Assembly (NCBI GenBank): GCA_016209205.1
Contig: JACQWQ010000054.1
Span: 1-39,614 of the forward strand
DNA: 39,614 nucleotides
Source: Chloroflexota bacterium
Lineage (GTDB): Bacteria; Chloroflexota; Anaerolineae; UBA4142; SHND01
Reading direction: 5' to 3'
Part shown: positions 23,083 through 32,117 of the stretch, piece by piece
Numbering within the stretch: position 1 is the first letter of the stretch
How the letters are laid out: every line of letters starts with the position of its first letter
Translations under genes and position numbers: made by a program
Notes under the pieces: generated by a model
What the model was told of the DNA's origin: nothing
Seen by the model: the letters and a program-made list of their open reading frames with translations, nothing else
The model's database searches: none

Positions 23083-25335
23083 TCACTTGACCGTAAACTC
23101 TGCCCCGTTACTCCTCCCAAACACATCCGGTTCGTACATTTGCTGCGCGAACGTCGGCAAGACGGTAAAGTCGCCGCTCACGCTCGCGCGCATCAAGTAC
23201 GTGTATTCGTACGTGCCGGTCGAGAGATAATCGGCAAAGAGCGCGACTTTGTCGTCACGCAGTTCCGTGTTCGACCAGTAATACCAGTACGGATAATAAT
23301 ACTCGGCGCACGCGGCACAGTCCTCGATTTGTTTTTCGAGTTCCGGTGCGGTCGCTCCCGCCGACGTGGTCTTGAGCGAAGTGTCCACCGCTTCAAAACC
23401 CGAAGGCAGCGGGTCCTCGACCAAGAGATAGTGCAAATTCGTCGGCGCGATGACGGTCAGCTTGACCAGCACGTAATCGCCCACATTCGCCGTTGTGATT
23501 TGCTGCGCGGTCGGTTTCAGCGTCGCCTGCTCCACCTTAAAGTACTGACGCGCGACGATGACGCCCTTGTTCAACGCTTGGATTTGGTCCACGGGCAAGT
23601 AATAGTTCAAGAACGCGCTGTAGTAGAGATTGCCTGCGCCCGCGCTCTTGGTGAACAACAATTCATTCGCCGTCGTGGTGAGCAGGTCTTTCATCGCTAC
23701 GTCGAACGTTTTGTTTTCGGTCACATTTTCCTTGCTCACTTTTTCTTGTCCGAGCGATTTGTCGTTGACCGAAACGTCGTACGTGTACTCGGCGTTCAGT
23801 TCCCCGCTCTGCTTCATGTATTCGGTGAGACCGAGCACCGACCACGCGGTTTCTTGTGTCGTCTCCCAATGTCCTTGCGCGCGTTGGGTCATAAGCCAGC
23901 GCACTGCATTCTTCAGGAGCGCGTTCTTGGGATCCACACGCGCAACGCCGAGCAAAACAATCGCCGTCGTGCGCGTATCGGTGTTCATCATGAACCAGTC
24001 GGGTTGTTTCTCTTCCCAATGCGTCCCCGTCGCGCTCGGCAGCGCTTTCGCAGTCAGGTCCTGGAGTAATGCTTGCGCTTGGGTCTTGGCGCCCGACTTG
24101 AACAACGCCATCATCAAGTACGACTTGGCATAATTGTCCAACTGCGCGCGGCGTTCGAACAAACTCGTCGCGCGCGCGCCGTACTCGTTCGTCTCGCTCG
24201 TTTCGTTCAACACATAAATCACAAAGGCGCGCTGATTGTAACGATACGCTTGATTCGCATCCGTCGGCTGGTCGAGATACTCGTTCAAGTAATCGCGCCC
24301 GCGCTGCATCACATTCTCGTCCACACTGAATCCCGCTCTGTCCGCGGCATCCAACGCGAGTACTGCGTACGCGGTCGTGTGCGGATAACTATTTCCAGTC
24401 GCCCACAAACCCCAACCGCCGTCGCCATGCTGCAATTGATACAGCCGTTGAATCTGCGCGCTGATGTTGATGCTCAACTTGTTCTTGAGCTTGTCATTCG
24501 CGATGCCGAAATCCTGGAGCGCCTGATACGTCACGACGTTCGGGAAAAACTTCGACACAGTTTGTTCACTGCAATCGTACGGAAATGCTTGCAGATAGTC
24601 GAGTGAATCGAGCGACGCGGCGGCGAGGGAAGGACTGGTCGTAATCTGCAAACCACCGGCACGCGTATCCACATTCGCGGGCACAAGAATTTTTTCCGCG
24701 AGCTTGGCGTCCACCGTTCCCGATGTGCCGACGATTTCGGGCGACGACGGGCGCACGATGGGCAGCGTCGCTTCGAGCGCATCGCTGTAGCCGCCGCCGG
24801 TCGCGCTGAATTGCACCTTGACCGCAGCCGCGTTTTTGTCCACCGTCGTTTGCCATGAGACTTTGGCTTTGTCGTTCGCCTTGACGGTCAACGGCTGCGT
24901 CGCGTTGCCACTGAGCGTCAAACCGGTCGCCTGTAGTTTCACGTCAACGGTTACGTCCTTGGCAGTGTTGTTATTCACCACCGCTTCGACCAACACGGAA
25001 TCTCCGGGCACAAAGAAACGCGGCACGACGGGTCGCACGAGCACGGGCTTGGTCGAAAGCACGTCGCGTTTGCGCGTGCCCACGAACGTCTCTTTCGTGA
25101 CGCCTTTCGCGGTCAGATTCCACGTCGTCAAGTTGTCGGGCAGCGTTACCGTGACCGTCGCCTTACCGTTCGCGTCGGTGACGACATCCGCTTTCCAGTA
25201 CGCCGTGTCCTGGAAATTGCGCCGCACGGGCGAACTTTCTTCGGGCGCGCCGCCGCCGCCGCCGCCCTTGGCTTCGGCTTGAACGTTTTGATTGATGCGT
25301 TCGACCGAGCGCACCCACGACGCGGAGGTTTGCAC
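23083..25335 (-). pseudogene. Alpha-2-macroglobulin family protein, C-terminal part (A2M, thioester, TED)
   Basis: About 750 residues in a register one base off the upstream part. In order: a Gly-rich bait-like segment (QAEAKGGGGGGAPEES), the A2M domain (DTAYWKADVVTDANGKATVTVTLPDNLTTW), the thioester motif in FPYDCSEQTVSKFFPN, an alpha/alpha thioester domain with GDGGWGLWATGNSYPHTTAYAVLAL, and a C-terminal receptor-like beta domain (VLVKLTVIAP...DPLPSGFEAV). The intact CSEQ thioester argues for a functional trap that covalently captures proteases. A single missing base at about 25336 separates it from the N-terminal part. Confidence 0.85.
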
Positions 25336-28300
25336 GCCAATGGCGTAAGCGTGATGTTCAGAATTTTTTCCGTAGGATTGATGTTGAGCGTCGCGTAACC
25401 GAGTTTGAACTGCGGCGTCGGCGAATCACTCGTGCGCCCTTTGACAAGCATCACGGAAACGTACGCGGTCGGCAACAGGTTTTCGGTAATCGGTATCTCG
25501 AGCGTTTCGCTGTTGCCGATAACGCCGAGCGATTTCACTTGCAAGATACCGCCGCGTTCGATGGTCAGCAATGCTTGCGCGTCTTTGAACGGCGCGGGCA
25601 CCAACACCTTGGCGGTCTCGCCAACTTTGTATTCTTTTTTGTCGGCGACGAGTTCGATGCGGTCATTGTTCTCGATGCGCCAATTCACAAACGCGTCCGA
25701 CTGCACCCACTGATACGTCGCGCTGCGAATCGCGTTGCCCTTGGCATCTTTGCCTTCGCCGACAATTTTGTACACGCCGCCGACCGTCGGTATATAAAAC
25801 GTCGTCGCCTTGCCTGCCCGATCCGTAGTAACGGTATTACTGATGACCCGCGTATCCGTAAACGAACTCTTCCAATAAAAATTTCCGTCCGAATCTTTTT
25901 CGCGCACGCTGAACCATTTGTGCTCGTACACGGAAATGGTCAGCGGTTGATTCGGGAAGGGATCGCCCTGCGGGTTCACCGTGATAATGTCAACACCTTG
26001 CTTTTTGTTGACCTCGCCGACATAACTCTGGGGTTTCAGCCCGATGTAATAGTCGCCTTTGTGCACGGGAACGACGACACGCGACGAGACTGCAGAATTG
26101 TTAATGTCGGTAATCTCGATGTCAAGCGTGAAATTCTGCGAAAGCGGATAATCTTTTAGATCCGCGGGCACGGTAAAGGTGAACTTGCCTTGCTTGTCGG
26201 TCGTGCCTTTGCCTTCGCTCACGACGCCGCCGGTGGGTTGGCGCGCACTCGTCAGATCGTAATCGGTGAAATCCCAGTAGCCCCCAACCTTGTCCGTGCT
26301 AAAGAACAAATCATCGCTCAACAAACGCCACTGCACCTTGGCGTCCGACACCGCGCCGCCGAAATAGTACGTGCTGGCGACGTTGACGCCGATTTTTTCG
26401 CCGTTGGTGTACGAATCCTTGTCCGTCTTGACCGTCACTTCATATTCGGGCTTTTTATATTCGGCGACTTGAAAATCCGCGCTGTTGTAGAAACGACGCT
26501 CGTCGGGACCGAACTCGAGCACGACGCTGTAGTAACCGAGCGACGCGCTGGCGTTCAATTTAATTTCGCCGTTGAATGTCCCGTACGCACTGAGCGGCAA
26601 ATTCTGATTGAGAATTTCACGCCCGTTCGCGTCAATCACTTTGATGGGCACGGTTTTCAGATCGGTCGGCAGCGTGTAACGCGCATCGTTATCCTTGCGC
26701 AAGATGCCTTTAAAGTACACCGTTTGTCCGGGGCGATAGATCGCGCGGTCGGTGTACAGATTCGCGTAATACTCTTGCGCGCCGTACTGGGTGTTCAAAT
26801 TGAAATCGAACGTTTGAATCCCGTCGTTCCAATCCGAACCGACCGCCGCGACAATGTCCGCGTCGCTGCCCGCTGCGCCTCCACTGCCCGTTCCGCCCCC
26901 ACTGCCCGCTGCGGCGAGCGGGGCACTACTGGCAATGGCGAAAATCGGTTCGTAATACTGCTGCCTGGGGAATGTGCCGCGATAGACGCCGTCCTTGTCG
27001 GTCTTGCCCGACGCCGCAGCTTTGCCGTTCTCGTTGTAGATCGTAATCGGCAAATCCGCGACGGGCTTGCCAGTCGCCAGATTCGTCGCCCACACCAATG
27101 CTTCGGTCTCGTTGCGTTTGAGCGCGAGATTGTACGGCGTGACGATGAGAATATGACGCGCGGCAGCCGGATTGCGCAGATTAGTCTTGACGCCATCGGC
27201 GACAATCAAATACGCGCCCGGTTTCAACAAATCGGACGGCGCCGCGCCGCCGAGCGACGTCGAAATCACGCGCGACGCGTTGAGCGGCGACTGTACGTTC
27301 TGCGTCCATTCGCGCAGCAAATTATTGGCATTCGGTTTATAGTCGCTCCAATACTGATAGCGGTCGGTCCCCACCGCGCGCAGCAAATCATTGCGCGGCA
27401 TGGTATACAACGCGTAATCAATTTCTTGGACGTTGCGATACGTCGTGTAAATGATCTGCGGTTGGCTCGCGTCGTACAAGCCCGTCGTGCCATTGACATT
27501 CAAAAACACTGCGGGGCCGAGCGGCGCGGCAGTGAACACGACGACGGTATCTTTGCCCAGTTGTTCGCCATACACCGTTTCCGATTTGCCGCTGATGGTG
27601 ACAGTGTACGTTTGCGACGCCAGCCAGCCGCCCGAAATCGTTTGCTGTGTTTCTCTGTTCCAATACGAATACTGATTCGTGATGGTCGGCTGGATCGTGA
27701 CGGTCACCACATCTTCTGCCATCGGCGACGCATAAGTGATCTGAAAGCCATTGCGAATGTCAAGCGAGCTCTGGTCGCCATTTTTGGGCTTGGTGCTCAA
27801 AACGGCGGGTTGGCGCGTCGTGCGGAAATTCCACGCGGTATCCTTTTTCGTCGCGGCTTTTTGGTTAATGTCTTGCGCCCCCGCTTTCAACGTCGCGCGA
27901 TGCAGTGTGTTGTACGCGAGCGGCTTGTCGGGCGCAAAGCTCATCTGCGCGCCATTCCATTCGAATTTCCCCGCGACTGCCGCGCCGCTTGGCGTCATCG
28001 CAAGGACGAAACGCGCTTCGACCGACGCGCGATCCATTTCGGTATTGAACGTAATCTTGATGGGTTCGCTTGCGCCCGCATTTTGCGTATTCGTTTCGGG
28101 ATAGGACTTGGTAATTTCGGGCGACGCGGTCTTGAATTTCCACGTATAGCCGTCGAGTTTCGCGCCGAGCATGTCCGTCAGCGGCGCGACCTTGACCGTG
28201 TATTCGGTTGCGACCTGCAAATTTTGCGACGGTGTGAACGAGTACGTGGACGTGTTGATCCAAATCCCGCTGCCGTTCAAATTTGGCGTGAACGACAACG

Positions 28301-28661
28301 GCTGCGGCAAACCTTTTTGTTCGCTCACCGAAACGAGCGGCACGACGGGATGATTGAACTGGATGATGATTTTGGTCGCGTCCTGACTGACGGAAATTTC
28401 ATCCGCGTCCTTCGCGGGAGAAGTAGAAAGCACTTTTAAGGGCGCGTTGGAAACGTCGGTCAATAACGAGGTCGTAGTAACGACTTGAGTCGTTGTCACC
28501 GTCGGTGTTGCCGTCGCTTGCGCGTTCGGCAGCGCGTTGGATTCCACCGCCGCGTTGTTCTGAATCTGCGCGCTTTGCACGTTGATGCTTTGTGGTGTCG
28601 CGCACGCGGCGAGAAGGATGAGAATTAGAACGAGAGTGAGGTTGAAGCGTTGGGTGAACAT
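25146..28661 (-). pseudogene. Alpha-2-macroglobulin family lipoprotein, N-terminal part (MG domains)
   Basis: This part starts at an ATG with AAAGGA 8 bp upstream. A lipoprotein signal (LVLILILLAACATPQ, Cys20) anchors it to a membrane. A Big_5/SbsA-like domain (LSTSPAKDADEISVSQDATKIIIQF) and repeats of NTEMDRASVEARF type follow. The MG domains include LYTDRAIYRPGQTVYFKGILR, characteristic of bacterial A2M. True homology ends at about 25337 (TEKILNITLTPL). Repairing one base joins it to 23083-25335, giving about 1860 residues, a normal size for long bacterial A2M. A TolB-like lipoprotein gene lies 62 bp upstream. Confidence 0.88.
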
Positions 28662-28683
28662 GGGAATGTCCTTTTGGGTAATG

Positions 28684-28710
28684 CGTGAAACGTGAAACGT
28701 GAAACGTAAA
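28684..28710. repeat. Short CGTGAAA tandem repeat
   Basis: Three to four CGTGAAA-type units fill the 62-bp gap between the TolB-like lipoprotein stop and the A2M start. This is another STRR-like tract with its own unit. Confidence 0.5.
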
Positions 28711-28723
28711 GCGTCAGGCAGAT

Positions 28724-30046
28724 TTAGTTTTTGCCCCAATGCAAGTGAAACCCAAAATCAGTCAAGAGCAGTGGTGCTCTGTTGTCGGTTGTTAGAACAT
28801 AAACTTTTCTTCCGGTGAATGTACCATTGCGCGCCTCCACAATGACTGCCAAACTCATGTCAGGAACCCAAAGCGCTTCTAAAACTTGATGCGTTTCGTT
28901 TCGCAAAAGAACAAGCTTTGTCATATCCACAAGGTCCGCGCGAACCATGTGGTACTCTGGAATAAAATATCTATCAGGATATTTGTCACGCGTGACTGTA
29001 GCATGAAAAAAGTATAATCCCCCATCGTCGCCTTCTTGTGGCGTCGTTACGGCGTTTATCTCGTGCCATGAAGAACGCATAAGTTCAATCACATACCCAC
29101 TCGTAATATCTGTCTGCATCAAAGCGGTCTCGCCAAAATAGCCAACTTCGCTTGCGGAATAGATGAATCGAGCATCGCGCGCCCAACTGGCTCGGCTGGC
29201 AAGTGATACAGAAATCGTTTCTACTTCCTTTGTTTTAACGTTAACCAGCACCGGAAAGCTGGTGTCCCCTCCATAAGACGCAACGACGAGCAAAAAATCA
29301 TCATCTGGCGACCAAGCTCGAGGAAATGGATACCACAAAACGTATTCACTTGAGGGGGAATGAATTTTGTCAAGTTGATTTTTAGCAGGATTGTAAATCC
29401 AGATTTCGCCGCAATATCCGAATGCAAATTCCGAACCACTTGTTGACCAGATCGGATGGAGTATTCGGCGATAAGTGCCGTAAGTGGTGTCTAATCCTTC
29501 AATAGTCAAGAGCCGCAAATTCTTCCCAAACTGATCGCTCAACCAAATTCCGTTATTATTCAGCAAGACAAGTTCTCCGGTTCGAGCAGACACATCAAAA
29601 TTATAAAATCCACCGGGGTGGTTTGTAATCCGCCGTTTTCTTCCATCCTTTTCAATGCGCCACACTTGATGTTCATTCGTGCGGTTAGCAAGATAATAAA
29701 GCGGCGCGGGCAAGAGGTTCTTGGTCGCCTTATCCCATTCATGCGCGAGCGGTGTCGGCAACGGCGTATTCGTCGGCGGGCGCGTAGGAGTTGGCGTCGC
29801 GGTGTCAGGTGTAATGGTTATCATCGCCATTTTTGTCTGCAAGCGCGGGCGCACTGTATTGGTTGGCTTGGCGCGAAGGGTTGGCGTTGTCGTATTCGTC
29901 GGCGTGATCGTCAAGGTCGGCGATGGTGTTGCGATTGTCGGCGGAATGGCTGTGGCGATGAACGCGATGGGCGTTGGTGTTGGCGCTTGACACGCGACAC
30001 TGTACAACATAACGACCATTCCCATAATCCAAAAAAACTTTTTCAT
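28724..30046 (-). CDS. Lipoprotein with Thr/Pro linker and TolB-like beta-propeller
   Basis: This protein of about 440 residues begins MKKFFWIMGMVVMLYSVACQ with the lipid-modified Cys19. A 90-residue Thr/Pro linker follows. Propeller blades then show QVWRIEKDGRKRRITNHPGG, GELVLLNNNGIWLSDQFGKNLRLLT, HPIWSTSGSEFAFGYCGEIWIYN and RAWSPDDDFLLVVASYGGDTSFPVLV. The blades resemble WD40-like PD40 repeats found in TolB and cell-surface sensors. GGAG precedes the ATG at 30046. It is likely cotranscribed with the A2M gene downstream. Binding partner unknown. Confidence 0.82.
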   Translation of the reverse strand: MKKFFWIMGMVVMLYSVACQAPTPTPIAFIATAIPPTIATPSPTLTITPTNTTTPTLRAKPTNTVRPRLQTKMAMITITPDTATPTPTRPPTNTPLPTPLAHEWDKATKNLLPAPLYYLANRTNEHQVWRIEKDGRKRRITNHPGGFYNFDVSARTGELVLLNNNGIWLSDQFGKNLRLLTIEGLDTTYGTYRRILHPIWSTSGSEFAFGYCGEIWIYNPAKNQLDKIHSPSSEYVLWYPFPRAWSPDDDFLLVVASYGGDTSFPVLVNVKTKEVETISVSLASRASWARDARFIYSASEVGYFGETALMQTDITSGYVIELMRSSWHEINAVTTPQEGDDGGLYFFHATVTRDKYPDRYFIPEYHMVRADLVDMTKLVLLRNETHQVLEALWVPDMSLAVIVEARNGTFTGRKVYVLTTDNRAPLLLTDFGFHLHWGKN

Positions 30047-30171
30047 TGCAACTCCACCGAATCGAATACGGCGTCTCAAAAAAGTCAAATGCCGATGGCA
30101 TTAAAAATATTTTCCAATCGCTCCGCGATTCATCTTTTTTTCGGCATGGTTCAGAAAGCGGAAGAGTTAGA

Positions 30172-30336
30172 TTGTCATTCTGAGCGGAGCGAAGAATCTC
30201 TGATTGACCCTACTGAAGATTCTTCGCTCCGCTGCACAGGACTTGTCATATCGAGCGGAGTGAGATATCTCACTCCGTTCGATATGACAGTCCTGAGCCC
30301 ATACAGCCCCTGCGGGCTGACCATCTCAGAATGACA
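30172..30336. repeat. Nested palindromic repeat element (TGTCATTCTGAG type)
   Basis: The 550-bp gap 30047-30596 holds no supported gene. Outer arms TGTCATTCTGAG (30173-30184) and CTCAGAATGACA (30325-30336) are exact complements. An inner element is a near-perfect hairpin from TGTCATATCGAGCGGAGTGAG (about 30244) to TGACAG (30290). GAAGAATCTC and GATTCTTCGCTCC form a further inverted pair. The right flank is shared with the element at 17359-17579. STRR-like CTCCATCTCTC and TCTACCTG tracts fill 30530-30607. Confidence 0.75.
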
Positions 30337-30596
30337 GACTGAGTAGTTATGTTTTCTCTTTGCCTACCTTTCTCATTCTTTTGCCGTTGGTTTCCAACCA
30401 CCGGACTTTCTTTTTTAGGACGCGATTTTCATGCTACCGATTAAATCACAACTCGCACAATCGCGCATCAGTAGTTTTACGTATTCCTGCTACTTAAAAG
30501 TTCCCTCAGTTCCCTTCTTTCCCGCATTCTCGCTCTCACTCCATCTCTCCATCTCTCTATCCCGCATTTCCCGCAATTCCCTGTCTACCTGTTTCC

Positions 30597-31307
30597 CTAT
30601 TTCCCTCTCCTCCCTTTCCTCACCAACTCCGCCAACTCCGCCAAACTCCGCACCTCTACATCCGGCGTCGCTTCCGTCGGCGGCGTCGCGCCCGCGCCCG
30701 GCTTGTCCCAGCGGCGATTCACCCACACCGTATCCAGTCCTAATTTTTTCGCTGGCGCAATGTCGTGAAACAAACTCTGCGCGACATGCAGCCACTGCTG
30801 TTTTGGAACGCCCACGCGTTTTTCCGCGACGCGAAAATTGTTCAGCGAAGGTTTGTACGATTGACACTGCTGCGCCGTAATCACGTCGTCGAACGCGACC
30901 TGCAATTTTCTCGCGGAATGCGCAAACAAATCATCGTCCACATTCGAGAGAATGACCACTTTGTATTTGCGTTTCAATTCCGCCAACGCGCCCGCCGAGT
31001 CCGCAAACGGTTGCCAGTCCTGAACCGATTCGCCGAATGCGCGTTTCTCGTTCTCGCTCGGTTGAAAGCCCAAGCGCGCGCCCATGTCCGCCAGCACATT
31101 TTGCAAAACAGTGCGATAGGTTTTGTATGGACCGCGTTCCTGCGCCGCTTCCAATTCGCCAAACAATTCCAGCGCCTCGTCTTGATGAATCTTGACCTGA
31201 TGCGCAATCAACACCGGGCGCAGCGCATTCAAAATCCCGCTCTCCCAATCAATGAGCGTCCCGTAACAATCGAATGTCAAAACCGTGTATTGATCAAAAT
31301 TGAGCAT
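30597..31307 (-). CDS. Haloacid dehalogenase-type HAD hydrolase
   Basis: This 236-residue HAD protein of the type II haloacid dehalogenase group has the nucleophile Asp13 in VLTFDCYGTLIDWESG. Motif II Ser is in VVILSNVDDDLF, motif III Lys in QQCQSYKPSLNNF, and the acidic motif IV in HVAQSLFHDIAPAKKLGLDTVWVNR. It hydrolyses 2-haloacids or small phosphate esters; motif alone cannot separate these. The ATG at 31307 follows GAGGAAAA. Its stop lies in a TCTACCTG/TTTCCCT tandem tract whose units recur inside the PBP gene. The gene lies downstream of a GNAT gene on the same strand. Confidence 0.9.
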   Translation of the reverse strand: MLNFDQYTVLTFDCYGTLIDWESGILNALRPVLIAHQVKIHQDEALELFGELEAAQERGPYKTYRTVLQNVLADMGARLGFQPSENEKRAFGESVQDWQPFADSAGALAELKRKYKVVILSNVDDDLFAHSARKLQVAFDDVITAQQCQSYKPSLNNFRVAEKRVGVPKQQWLHVAQSLFHDIAPAKKLGLDTVWVNRRWDKPGAGATPPTEATPDVEVRSLAELAELVRKGRRGK

Positions 31308-31340
31308 TGTGTTTTCCTCGCGTATCGCGTATCGCAAATC

Positions 31341-31417
31341 GCACTATCGCACTATCGCACTATCGCACGATTGCACTATCGCACTGACAACTGATTACTG
31401 ATCACTGATTACTGATC
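31341..31417. repeat. Two STRR-like arrays: GCACTATC and CTGAT(T/C)A
   Basis: GCACTATC repeats (31341-31384) are the complement of the TAGTGCGA array after proC. They are followed by five heptamers CTGACAA/CTGATTA/CTGATCA (31383-31417). The same heptamers occur inside the PBP1 coding sequence at 32408-32449. Confidence 0.85.
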
Positions 31418-31423
31418 ACTCTC

Positions 31424-31975
31424 TCACCGATTCGCGCGTTTCCACCGCCACTCCTCTTCCAAGATACCATAAATCACCGTATCCCAAAAGTGTCCTTTGA
31501 AAAACTCATTTTCGCGCAAACGTCCTTCCTGGCGCATGCCCAATTTTTCCAACACGCGGATCGAATTCAAATTCGACGCCACCGCCTGCGCCCAGATGCG
31601 GTGCAGATGCAATTGCTCGAAACCAAAATTCAAAATCGCTCCGGCGACTTCGGTGGCGTACCCGTTACCCCACTCACGCGGGTCAATCTCGTACCTCATA
31701 TCGGCTTGGAATGCTTTCAGATCGCGTTTACGAATGCCCGCGTTGCCGATCAACTTGTGCGTGCCCGGCAACACGACGGCAAACTGATACTTGATTCGCG
31801 GCGCTTCGCCCTGCCAATCCATGACCATTTGCACAAACGCCTTGGCGTCGTGTTCGCTGCGATGTTCCCACTCATAGTATTCCAAATAGCGCGGATCATT
31901 TTGATACACATACACCGCGCGCCAATCTTCCGCCACAAACTCGCGTAAAATCAATCGTTCCGTCCGCAATTCCAT
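31424..31975 (-). CDS. GNAT acetyltransferase (RimJ/RimL-like)
   Basis: This 183-residue protein has the RimJ/RimL pattern: MELRTERLILREFVAEDWRAVY, QFAVVLPGTHKLIGNAGIR, YEIDPREWGNGYATEVAGAILNFGF (acetyl-CoA loop), LHRIWAQAVASNLNSIRVLEKLGMRQEGRLREN. This group acetylates protein N-termini or small amines including antibiotics. No substrate is evident. It sits between PBP1 and the HAD gene on the same strand, separated from both by tandem-repeat gaps, so an operon is possible but not shown. Confidence 0.9.
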   Translation of the reverse strand: MELRTERLILREFVAEDWRAVYVYQNDPRYLEYYEWEHRSEHDAKAFVQMVMDWQGEAPRIKYQFAVVLPGTHKLIGNAGIRKRDLKAFQADMRYEIDPREWGNGYATEVAGAILNFGFEQLHLHRIWAQAVASNLNSIRVLEKLGMRQEGRLRENEFFKGHFWDTVIYGILEEEWRWKRANR

Positions 31976-32061
31976 CTCTCGTTTCTCGCCTCTCGCTTCT
32001 CGCAGATCGCAAATCGCCTATCGCGCGTCGTCCATCGTTTGACGTTTCACGCTTCACGTTT

Positions 32062-32117
32062 CACCCAATCACCCAATCACCCAATCACCCAATGCCCCAA
32101 TGCCCCAACCCCCAATC
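32062..32117. repeat. 8-bp tandem repeat CACCCAAT / GCCCCAAT at the PBP 3' end
   Basis: Four CACCCAAT units (32062-32093) are followed by GCCCCAAT, GCCCCAAC and CCCCAATC, reaching the PBP stop codon. The unit resembles the CCCCAAT-type STRR of cyanobacteria. Confidence 0.8.

Noticed and set aside
26190..28439. A 749-codon open frame on the plus strand opposite the A2M gene
   Set aside because: Arg/Ile-rich composition with no domain pattern. It is the mirror frame of a well-supported A2M coding sequence.
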